Positions 6,943 through 12,749 of a stretch of 12,749 nt of DNA are shown here, in pieces. Positions within the stretch are counted from its first letter, which is position 1. Each line of letters opens with the position of its first letter. The DNA is from an uncultured Coriobacteriales bacterium (GTDB lineage: Bacteria; Actinomycetota; Coriobacteriia; Coriobacteriales; Eggerthellaceae). The stretch lies in contig CAMPNZ010000038.1 of NCBI GenBank assembly GCA_946892075.1, positions 1 to 12,749 on the forward strand. The letters are read 5' to 3'. A program made the position numbers and the translations under genes. The notes beneath the pieces are model-generated. The model was not told where the DNA came from and did no database searches. It saw only the letters and a list, made by a program, of their open reading frames with translations.

Positions 6943-6980
6943 ACTACCCGAGTTATGCGTAATGCATGCTCGGGTAGTTT
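6943..6980 (+). terminator. Intrinsic terminator of the FecCD-FecE-methyltransferase-FecB operon
   Basis: ACTACCCGAG (6943-6952) pairs perfectly with CTCGGGTAGT (6969-6978). An inner ATGC/GCAT pair (6955-6958 and 6964-6967) extends the hairpin. A short TTTATT follows. Confidence 0.82.
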
Positions 6981-6984
6981 ATTA

Positions 6985-7084
6985 CAATGCCTGTTCGCGC
7001 ATGAGTTTTGGGTGAACAGGTTATCAAGCGTGAACGAAAGCGCTTAACGATTTCTGGGCAAGGGAAAGCGATTGAAAGCGCTTA
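6985..7084. other. Convergent intergenic stretch with a 7-bp dyad and an 11-bp direct repeat
   Basis: CCTGTTC (6990-6996) pairs with GAACAGG (7014-7020) across 17 nt, with no T-run on either strand. GAAAGCGCTTA occurs at 7036-7046 and 7074-7084; the second copy contains the nitroreductase stop codon. No gene was seen between the FecB-type gene and the nitroreductase gene. Confidence 0.4.
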
Positions 7085-7780
7085 CACCATCTGCACAATA
7101 TCACACATCGGTTGACGCGTTTTGGTGTGCTTCGCAGGCTTGCCATAACCAATGCCCATCATAACTGCAACGCCGAACTCTGTGCCATTGGTTCCTAAAT
7201 AACCGCCATCCGCTAGCACACGCGCAACATTTCCCTGGTCAAAACCCTCAACTGGCAATGTCGATAAACGCAAAAACGCAGCCGTTGTCATCATATTCGC
7301 CAGCGCGATATAGCACTGACGCGCCGACCAATCGAACAGCGCTTCCGGATTATCGGCCGTATGGCAATCGTTCTTCTGGAAATTCTCCAAGGCGCTCCTG
7401 CGTGATTCGGCAATTTCTGCAGGTAGTTGCTGAATATCGCGCATCATGTGCTCGATATACGCCGAGTCGTAGCGCACGTTTTTTCTGCCAAGGATAATAA
7501 TCAGATAGCTGCCATTAGCAAGCACGCCTTTCGCGCCCCACAAATAAGGCGCCAGCTGCTCTTTAAGCTGTTTTGCCTTGTCAGATGCGCCATCAGTAAC
7601 ATCAAGCACCAAAAACTTCCACGGCTCAAAGCCAAACGACGAAGGTGACAAGCGCCCTGCTTCCAAAACAGTATGCAAATCGTTCGAGTCTACTTTTTTT
7701 GTACCGTCATATTCGCGCGCAGCGTAACGGAAGTTCATTGCTTTAAGCGCCTGTTCACGGGCATGTTCTTTCAAGTCCAT
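7082..7780 (-). CDS. Nitroreductase family protein (FMN-dependent NAD(P)H oxidoreductase, NfsB-like)
   Basis: This cytoplasmic flavoprotein of 232 residues probably reduces nitro-compounds or quinones using NAD(P)H. Family features are the N-terminal FRYAAREYDG (Arg in the FMN phosphate site), LSPSSFGFEPWKFLVLD, the central SARQCYIALANMMTTAAFL helix, and the C-terminal VAVMMGIGYGKPA. Length is normal for NfsB-like proteins. The start at 7780 follows AAAGGA with 6 nt spacing. A longer in-frame ATG at 7810 has no ribosome binding site and overlaps a TATAAT box, so it is rejected. It is transcribed leftward from its own promoter and converges with the FecB-type operon. The physiological substrate is unknown. 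A link to the BASS transporter upstream is not indicated, since a terminator lies between them. Confidence 0.93.
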   Translation of the reverse strand: MDLKEHAREQALKAMNFRYAAREYDGTKKVDSNDLHTVLEAGRLSPSSFGFEPWKFLVLDVTDGASDKAKQLKEQLAPYLWGAKGVLANGSYLIIILGRKNVRYDSAYIEHMMRDIQQLPAEIAESRRSALENFQKNDCHTADNPEALFDWSARQCYIALANMMTTAAFLRLSTLPVEGFDQGNVARVLADGGYLGTNGTEFGVAVMMGIGYGKPAKHTKTRQPMCDIVQMV

Positions 7781-7808
7781 CGCAAGTCCTTTCTTGTTGT
7801 TGGTATCC

Positions 7809-7839
7809 ATTATAACGTGAACGATGATTCATGTGCGAA
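7809..7839 (-). promoter_or_regulatory. Promoter of the nitroreductase gene
   Basis: On the minus strand a perfect TATAAT (7814 down to 7809) lies 28 nt upstream of the chosen start codon. The best -35 is TTCGCA (7839-7834) with a long 19-nt spacer, so the -35 is weak. The last two bases of the -10 box (7810-7809) are also the first two of the alternative start codon at 7810, so a transcript from here could not use that start. Confidence 0.6.
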
Positions 7840-7881
7840 ACATCGCCTATATATTTAATTGTGTAAAATATTATAGCACAG

Positions 7882-7922
7882 CAAAATAAAAAGAGCACCA
7901 CGCGTAAGCATGATACTCTTTT
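7882..7922 (-). terminator. Intrinsic terminator of the BASS transporter gene
   Basis: On the minus strand 7922-7908 pairs with 7903-7889: a 15-bp stem with three G-U pairs, TTAC loop, followed by a T-rich tail (TATTTT). The wobble pairs become A-C mismatches on the plus strand, so it works only leftward. It lies 72 nt past the transporter stop codon and insulates the nitroreductase gene. Confidence 0.88.
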
Positions 7923-7993
7923 ATAAGAACGTTTCAGGAACGCGCACAACTTCGTTGCGAATGTTCCAGCGAATCGCTTAAAAACGCGCGCCG

Positions 7994-9046
7994 CTACGCT
8001 ACTGAAGGAACGTCCTTTTCAACAACAACTTTTTTCGCAGCACGGCGCTGTTGATACTCATCCCACTGCGCAAACGCGCCCGCAAGCAATGTTCCCGAGA
8101 TGGAGTGCCACACGCACGAAACCGCGCAGATAACAGCCGCTTCGGGCAACAGCGACAACTGCGGATTGCTGGTTGCCATCGTGGTTGCAAGCCCCGCGTT
8201 CTGCATGCCAACCTCAAGCGACACGGTGCGCTTTTTGGCACTTGACATGCGCGTCAGCACGCCGGCGAGGTATCCAAGCGCATAGCCCACCGCGTTGTGC
8301 AAAAACACCGCAAGGAACACAAAGGCGCCCGACGCCACAAACGCGTGGCCTTGTGATGCGGTAACACCACCAACAACGCACGCCAAACCCACAACAGCAA
8401 CACCTGGCATACACGCGCGCACTTCTTGATACGTTTTATTGTTCTCGTACTTGAAATTGATCAAAAAGCCAACCACAACAGGCACGATAACCGTTTCGAC
8501 AATCGACAAAAACATGGGAACGGGCTTTAACTGGATGCTGACGCCGCTTGCCATAAGCGTCATCAAAAACGGCGTAACGAAAGGCGCAAGCAAGGTTGAA
8601 ACCGTGGTCATGCCAACCGAAAACGCAACGTCTCCCCTGCACAAATAGCTCATGATGTTCGACGAAACGCCGCCCGGGCAACAGCCTACCAGCATCAAAC
8701 CAATGGCAAGCGCGTCGGGCAAATGCAGCGCTTTGCACAGCGCCAACGCCGAAAGCGGCATGATCAAATACTGCGCAACGGCGCCAACGCAGATGTCAAA
8801 CGGCCTTTGAGCAAGCACTTTGAAGTCGTTTTTTGAAAGCGTCAGACCCATGCAGAACATGATAAAGCCGATGATAAGCGACTGCCACGAAAAGCCGTTC
8901 CCCAAAAAGTCGGTAAACAAACGTGTGTTTACCCAGCTCATAAGCGAGGGAACCAGCAAAGTGGCTACGGCAATAGCAATAACGAAAATGGACGAAAAAT
9001 TCGCTAATACTTTACTTCCTTTTCCGAGCACATGCAGTGTTTTCAT
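7994..9046 (-). CDS. BASS-family (bile acid:sodium symporter superfamily) membrane transporter under T-box control
   Basis: This integral membrane transporter of 350 residues belongs to the BASS/SBF superfamily, whose members move bile acids or small organic anions such as pyruvate, other 2-oxo acids and ketopantoate, often with sodium. It has about nine or ten hydrophobic segments. Family motifs are the CCPGGVSSNIMSYLCRGD region followed by SVGMTTVSTLLAPFVTP, and EVGMQNAGLATTMA late in the protein; these correspond to the crossing helices of the core domain. The C-terminus is a charged tail. The start ATG 9046 follows AAGAAAGGG with 6 nt spacing; in-frame codons farther upstream run into the T-box leader and are rejected. 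The leader (9142-9476) suggests induction by uncharged tRNA-Ile. The substrate is therefore inferred to be an isoleucine-related compound rather than a bile acid. The family is certain; the substrate is not. Confidence 0.93.
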   Translation of the reverse strand: MKTLHVLGKGSKVLANFSSIFVIAIAVATLLVPSLMSWVNTRLFTDFLGNGFSWQSLIIGFIMFCMGLTLSKNDFKVLAQRPFDICVGAVAQYLIMPLSALALCKALHLPDALAIGLMLVGCCPGGVSSNIMSYLCRGDVAFSVGMTTVSTLLAPFVTPFLMTLMASGVSIQLKPVPMFLSIVETVIVPVVVGFLINFKYENNKTYQEVRACMPGVAVVGLACVVGGVTASQGHAFVASGAFVFLAVFLHNAVGYALGYLAGVLTRMSSAKKRTVSLEVGMQNAGLATTMATSNPQLSLLPEAAVICAVSCVWHSISGTLLAGAFAQWDEYQQRRAAKKVVVEKDVPSVA

Positions 9047-9141
9047 AACACACCCTTTCTTTACGATATTGTTCGTAGCCCTTTGCAACGAAACAAGTTT
9101 GGGATTTTTTACTACGTTCGCGCACGTAAACACAAGGCAAT

Positions 9142-9178
9142 AAAAAATCCCCCGTAATCTGAATAGGATTACGAGGGA
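9142..9178 (-). terminator. T-box terminator hairpin
   Basis: On the minus strand TCCCTCGTAATC (9178-9167) pairs with GATTACGGGGGA (9159-9148), 12 bp with one G-U pair and a 7-nt loop, followed by six T (9147-9142). It ends 95 nt before the transporter start codon. Confidence 0.95.
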
Positions 9179-9476
9179 CGAATAAACATTATCCGCGGTA
9201 CCACCCTTATTCCGCTCACGAGCCGTCAATAGTAAATACGGTGTGAACGACACTTTACGCACCAACATGCGCTTTTCCTAACGGGGAATCCCGGCGACAC
9301 CTACTTGCTGATGCTGTTCGCGTTCATCCTAGGAAGAACTATGCGACCCCAGATGAGCTTTCAGTCTCGCTTCTCAGAGATGATAACGATTCGCACTTGC
9401 TCTGTCGGCTTTCACCATACCCGACTCGCTGTAACACAGTAATCGAAACGTCGTATTCTCGTCAAAGAATTTATAG
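9142..9476 (-). ncRNA. T-box riboswitch leader, predicted specificity tRNA-Ile
   Basis: The minus strand carries the T-box sequence AGGGTGGTACCGCGG (9207-9193), essentially the family consensus. Stem I is recognisable: a K-turn formed by CTTTGACGAG (9467-9458) against CTCTGAGAAG (9379-9370), and an apical hairpin GTCGG...CCGAC (9425-9404) with GGTGAAA in the loop. Counting from the K-turn stem as in the glyQS leader (specifier, then A, then stem), the specifier is ATC (9384-9382), isoleucine. The UGGU bulge would pair with a tRNA ending in ACCA, which fits tRNA-Ile. Antiterminator and terminator compete for 9171-9178. When uncharged tRNA binds, read-through into the transporter gene is expected. 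The T-box call is firm; the specifier is a manual alignment. Confidence 0.93.
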
Positions 9477-9482
9477 CTAGGA

Positions 9483-9510
9483 ATTATACACAATGAAATT
9501 TGCTTTGCAA
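9483..9510 (-). promoter_or_regulatory. Promoter of the T-box leader and BASS transporter
   Basis: On the minus strand TTGCAA (9510-9505), a 16-nt spacer and TATAAT (9488-9483). Transcription would start near 9476, a few bases before the T-box stem I, which is the expected layout. Confidence 0.82.
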
Positions 9511-9885
9511 GCCCTTTTTCAAACTTTTTTTCTTGAGGTATCGCGCGGGAGTTTTCTGTGTGAACGAGCAGCACGTTTTGCGGTAGACTATACACAAATG
9601 AGCTGCATAATTCTAAACAGCCCACCCATTTATAACGTATGCCTGCACCCGTAAAGTGCAATGGTACAAGCGGGGAACGCAGCCGAACTGGGTGCTGGTG
9701 CACAGGCGGTGGAACGCCAGTGTGCGTGAAAGACAGAACGCCACCCATCTGCGCCAGTGCGGCACCAGTGCGGCGCCAGGACAATGCGGAAGCAGGTAGT
9801 GCAGTGACATGCGCCGCTCTGGCCGCTGTATAAATGCTTTTATGAATACGGTAAATAATTCTAGAAGTTTTTAGACTGCGCTCTA
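9511..9885. other. Divergent intergenic region with a GC-rich island (about 9636-9833), no gene supported
   Basis: The stretch between the leftward T-box promoter and the rightward LRR promoter contains a block clearly richer in G and C than its AT-rich flanks. It holds short dyads (GTGC-TGGT-GCAC at 9692-9703; GGCG/CGCC at 9705-9708 and 9715-9718) and a period-11 run, GCGCCAGTGCG / GCACCAGTGCG / GCGCCAGG (9751-9780). Open frames of about 65 codons exist on both strands but have no ribosome binding site and look compositional. No tRNA, SRP RNA, tmRNA or RNase P core motif was recognised. It may be an unrecognised RNA or a remnant. Confidence 0.5.
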
Positions 9886-9914
9886 TTGTAAGAAAAAAGC
9901 TCCTGTATTATAAT
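9886..9914 (+). promoter_or_regulatory. Promoter of the LRR surface-protein gene
   Basis: TTGTAA (9886-9891) and a perfect TATAAT (9909-9914) with a 17-nt spacer. Transcription would start near 9921, giving a leader of about 107 nt that contains two weak hairpins (GGC-ATTTTT-GCC at 9942-9953 and GGATT/AATCC around 9960-9976). Confidence 0.75.
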
Positions 9915-10027
9915 TTTTCCTCGTTATAGTTATTTAATCAGGGCATTTTTGCCATGCAAGGATTATCTATAAATCCCTACTTTAATTGACAAATACGCCT
10001 CATGGATATGGTATGGGAGAATTCCTC

Positions 10028-12749
10028 ATGAAGCAAAGCAATAAAGCAAATGCCGTTTTGTCGGTAATGTTAAGCGTAGGAATGTGCACAACAGCCATGG
10101 GAGCTGTTGCGGCATCGGCGCCGCAACAGGCATACGCAAGCCCTGCATCCTCATCGACCGCAAAGGCTGCACAGAAACCTACTAACCCACCTGCAGTAAA
10201 ACCTGCCACACCATCTGCCACACCATCTGTACAAACACCTGCAGCATCGCCAGCACAGGCACTTCGTGCGGTATCAGGTACAGCATCTGGTGCAACACCC
10301 TCTTCCCCCGCAACGCATGATACGGGAGCAAGCGCTCACGAGGATAAAAAGATTGATTTCAAAGATCCACTTTTGAAAGCTCGATTGCTGAGCGTCATGA
10401 AAGAACAAAAGCTCATTAAAGAAAATGCAACAGACATTACAACGGCTGAAGCCTTAAAGCTCACAGAAGCGACAGTAAGATACCAACCCTATGAAAATAA
10501 AAAAATCAAAGATTTATCAGGGATGGAGCACTTCAAGAACCTAACAAATCTTAACCTTTACGACAATGACTTCAGCGATATTTTCCCATTGCAAGGATTA
10601 ACGAAGCTCACTACACTTAATCTTGGTGCCAATGAAATCAAAGATGCATCAGTACTAGCAAGCTTAAAGAACCTCACTACACTTGATCTTAGCGCCAATT
10701 ACATCAAAGATGCATCAGTACTAGCAAGCTTAAAGAACCTCACTACACTTGATCTTTCACAAAATTCTGAACTAGACTTATCTACACTAAAAGGCTTAAC
10801 GAATCTAAAAAATCTTAATCTCATTGAGAATAAAATCAAAGACGCATCAGTACTAGCAAGCTTAAAGAAGCTCACTACACTTGATCTTTCGCAGAATTTT
10901 AAACTAGACTTATCTACACTGAAAGGCTTAACGAATCTAAAAGATCTTGATCTCAGGGATAGTAATATTAAAAATGCATCAGCACTAGCAAGCTTAAAGA
11001 ACCTCACGACACTTAATCTTTCAGATAATACTGAACTAGACTTATCTACGCTGGAAGGATTAACGAATCTAAAAGATCTTTTCCTCTATCGCGCTAAAAT
11101 TAAAGATGCATCCGCACTAGCTAAGGTAAAGAACCTCACTAAACTTCATCTTTGGCAGAATCCTGAGCTAGACTTATCTACGCTGAAAGACTTAACGAAT
11201 ATAACAGATCTTGATCTCAGTTACAGTAGTATTAAAGATGCATCCGCACTAGCTAAGGTAAAGAACCTCACGACACTTGATCTTTCAAACAATCCTGACT
11301 TGCAAGTATCTACACTGAGCAAATTAACAAATCTTAAAAAGCTTTTTATTTATGAATGTTCGATTTCAGACATCACACCACTGAAAGCTTTAACAAATCT
11401 GAAATGGCTTACTATTGCAAAAAATCCAATTACCAGCTTGTCTGCGCTCAGTAACTTAACGAGTCTTGAAACACTTTTTATGCATGAGGTAAACGACCAA
11501 TCAGATGTTAAGCTTGATCTATCTCCGCTGAAAGGTATGACAAATTTAAGAGACCTTTATATGGAAAACAACCACATTACCAGCTTGTCTGCGCTCAGTA
11601 ACTTAACGAATTTACGTGAGCTTGATATTAATGGCAATGCAGTTTATGACATTTCACCACTGAAGAATTCAAGAAAGCTAGAACTTCTTTACATGAACAA
11701 CAATGTTAAAGATAATTATGATTACGATGCCGACGATGATGATGCCGACGATAACGATGCCGACGATGGCGACAAATACGTATTCAAAGATCTTTCAACG
11801 TTGAATGAGCTAACAAATCTTACCGAACTTGATATCAGTGATGACGATTTTTCTCTTGTAAAAGATGGACTCTCTGCACTACAAAATTTAACAAAGCTGA
11901 AAAAGCTTACTATGTCAGGTATTACTACACATAATGGCGCACAAGATTTTCAGGTTATCAAAAATCTTACGGCCCTTGAAGAACTTGATATGAGCTATAA
12001 TTGCCTTATTGAGCCAGCCATATTTAAAGGTATAAACTTGCCACATTTACAAAAGCTTAACCTTTCTGGACAATATGTAAATGTTGAATCTGAACAGATA
12101 GAAACGACATTACCACTTAAGTCACTCAAAGGTATAACGCTCGGTCAACCACAAAGCTATGATGATGAATCAAAGCGTAATATACAAGTTAAAGGCCACT
12201 ATGAAGGAAACAAATTCATTCTAAACGAGCAACTTCCTTATTACGCTTGTAACAACACAATAGATTTTACATTTCGAGATAAACCCAACATTAATGGGCT
12301 TGATGGCAACTACTCTGCAAAGATAAGCTTAGATTTTAATGTACCAACGGTAGAGGATCTTGGTGCGGGTACAATGAAATACGAAGCAGACTCAACGCTT
12401 CCATATAAGACAACAAAAGTTGTAAGCCAACCACAGCCAAAGGCAGTAAAGAAAACGTATAAGTACGACAAACCACGCATTGAAGGCAATGGCTTAGCCA
12501 AAGTTGGCAACGTCAAAACCGAAACAACGCCTGTTAAGTTCAAAACAATAACGAAAAACGATGCAACGCTTCCAAAAGGTACAACGCGCGTACAAATGCC
12601 TGGCAAAGACGGGTCAGACACAAAAATTACCACCTACGAAGTTGACGCCAACAAAGGCTTAACAGGTACCATTGAATCGGTTCGTGGTAAGCATATTGAC
12701 GCTGTTGACCAGGTAGTATTAGTTGGCACGAAGGAAACGCCGGTAGACA
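10028..12749 (+). CDS. Secreted internalin-like leucine-rich repeat protein with G5-like domain (3' end outside window)
   Basis: The first 907 codons of a large surface or secreted protein. The start ATG 10028 follows GGGAGA with 7 nt spacing. A Sec signal peptide (hydrophobic core AVLSVMLSVGMCTTAMGAVAA, probable cleavage after AYA near residue 37) leads into a Pro/Ala/Ser/Thr-rich linker (about 38-110). An internalin-type cap (about 110-160) precedes roughly twenty SDS22-like 22-residue LRRs (about 160-680; LTTLDLSxNxxL). An Asp-rich loop interrupts the array near residues 562-584. A beta-rich spacer follows (about 690-830), then a G5-like domain (about 835-907: LPKGTTRVQMPG, DQVVLVGTK). Likely role: binding to host or bacterial partners at the cell surface. 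No LPxTG or other anchor is visible because the C-terminus is missing. The architecture is confident, the ligand unknown. Confidence 0.93.
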   Translation, partial: MKQSNKANAVLSVMLSVGMCTTAMGAVAASAPQQAYASPASSSTAKAAQKPTNPPAVKPATPSATPSVQTPAASPAQALRAVSGTASGATPSSPATHDTGASAHEDKKIDFKDPLLKARLLSVMKEQKLIKENATDITTAEALKLTEATVRYQPYENKKIKDLSGMEHFKNLTNLNLYDNDFSDIFPLQGLTKLTTLNLGANEIKDASVLASLKNLTTLDLSANYIKDASVLASLKNLTTLDLSQNSELDLSTLKGLTNLKNLNLIENKIKDASVLASLKKLTTLDLSQNFKLDLSTLKGLTNLKDLDLRDSNIKNASALASLKNLTTLNLSDNTELDLSTLEGLTNLKDLFLYRAKIKDASALAKVKNLTKLHLWQNPELDLSTLKDLTNITDLDLSYSSIKDASALAKVKNLTTLDLSNNPDLQVSTLSKLTNLKKLFIYECSISDITPLKALTNLKWLTIAKNPITSLSALSNLTSLETLFMHEVNDQSDVKLDLSPLKGMTNLRDLYMENNHITSLSALSNLTNLRELDINGNAVYDISPLKNSRKLELLYMNNNVKDNYDYDADDDDADDNDADDGDKYVFKDLSTLNELTNLTELDISDDDFSLVKDGLSALQNLTKLKKLTMSGITTHNGAQDFQVIKNLTALEELDMSYNCLIEPAIFKGINLPHLQKLNLSGQYVNVESEQIETTLPLKSLKGITLGQPQSYDDESKRNIQVKGHYEGNKFILNEQLPYYACNNTIDFTFRDKPNINGLDGNYSAKISLDFNVPTVEDLGAGTMKYEADSTLPYKTTKVVSQPQPKAVKKTYKYDKPRIEGNGLAKVGNVKTETTPVKFKTITKNDATLPKGTTRVQMPGKDGSDTKITTYEVDANKGLTGTIESVRGKHIDAVDQVVLVGTKETPVD
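10205..10228 (+). repeat. Tandem 12-bp repeat in the Pro/Thr-rich linker
   Basis: GCCACACCATCT occurs twice in tandem (10205-10216, 10217-10228), encoding ATPS-ATPS. It is a simple length-variable linker. Confidence 0.8.
10637..11350 (+). repeat. 132-bp higher-order tandem repeat (two LRRs per unit) in the LRR gene
   Basis: A 54-bp segment is repeated exactly at 10637-10690 and 10703-10756 (66-bp, one-LRR period). It recurs with two changes at 10835-10888 (132 bp after the second copy). A second landmark, CTAGACTTATCTAC, starts at 10772, 10904, 11036 and 11168, always 132 bp apart, with a degenerate fifth unit near 11300. Each unit encodes one SVLASL(K)NLTTLDLS-type LRR and one ELDLSTLKGLTNL-type LRR. 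The near identity at DNA level points to recent expansion by recombination. Confidence 0.88.
11726..11770 (+). repeat. 15-bp x 3 minisatellite encoding Asp-rich loop
   Basis: GATGCCGACGAT plus three variable bases is repeated three times (11726-11740, 11741-11755, 11756-11770), encoding DADDD-DADDN-DADDG. The period is a multiple of three, so length changes keep the frame. It sits inside the LRR array and is followed by LRR sequence again. Confidence 0.88.

Noticed and set aside
9047..9268. N-terminal extension of the BASS transporter to 424 residues
   Set aside because: The extra 74 residues are translated from the T-box antiterminator and terminator region. The ATG at 9046 has a good RBS and begins the conserved part.
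9374..9784. Open frame of 136 codons on the minus strand
   Set aside because: It runs through the T-box promoter and stem I and has no RBS or family resemblance; the RNA element explains the sequence better.
9639..9833. Small Cys/Pro-rich protein of 64 residues
   Set aside because: There is no RBS, and open frames arise easily in this GC-rich block on both strands.
9986..10012. Second LRR-gene promoter with a perfect TTGACA
   Set aside because: The only -10-like hexamers have spacers of 15 or 20 nt, and the transcript would start at or past the RBS. The 9886-9914 promoter is better.
10637..11350. Possible CRISPR-like or intergenic repeat array
   Set aside because: The period is 66/132 bp, the repeats are in frame and encode LRRs, and there are no unique spacers of uniform length.
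12310..12633. Minus-strand frame of 107 codons in the LRR gene
   Set aside because: Antisense shadow of the continuous signal-peptide/LRR/G5 frame, with no RBS.

Overview
The window looks like part of a chromosome from an anaerobic, host-associated actinobacterium, most likely of the Coriobacteriia (Eggerthella/Cryptobacterium/Atopobium type). This is an inference from moderate GC content, strong AAGGAGG-type ribosome binding sites, twin-arginine lipoproteins, a T-box leader and a large LRR/G5 surface protein. No ribosomal or phylogenetic marker is present, so genus cannot be called. Both ends cut through genes.

Left part (about 1-6980, rightward): solute and metal uptake. It opens with the 3' end of a DppF/NikE-type ABC ATPase. 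A Tat lipoprotein of the family 5 solute-binding proteins follows, with its own promoter and a His-rich C-terminus that suggests a nickel or metal-chelate ligand. A strong terminator separates this from a second, complete uptake operon: FecCD-type permease, FecE/BtuD-type ATPase, a class I SAM methyltransferase, and a FecB/BtuF-type lipoprotein. The permease and ATPase overlap by ATGA. The methyltransferase sits inside the transporter operon, so it probably acts on the transported chelate or ligand, although this is not proved. The operon closes with a terminator at 6943-6980.

Middle part (7082-9510, leftward): a FMN nitroreductase with its own TATAAT promoter, and upstream of it a BASS-family (bile acid:sodium symporter superfamily) membrane transporter. 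The transporter is preceded by a complete T-box riboswitch with K-turn, specifier loop, AGGGTGGTACCGCGG antiterminator sequence, intrinsic terminator and promoter. The specifier codon reads ATC (isoleucine) by alignment, and the UGGU bulge fits a tRNA with discriminator A. This suggests that uncharged tRNA-Ile induces the transporter, perhaps for uptake of a branched-chain 2-oxo acid or another isoleucine precursor. It is the most interesting regulatory observation here.

Right part (9511-12749): a divergent intergenic region with an unexplained GC-rich island, then a good promoter and the first 907 codons of a secreted internalin-like LRR protein ending in a G5-like domain. The LRR tract is built from a 132-bp (two-LRR) higher-order repeat and is interrupted by a 15-bp minisatellite encoding an Asp-rich loop.
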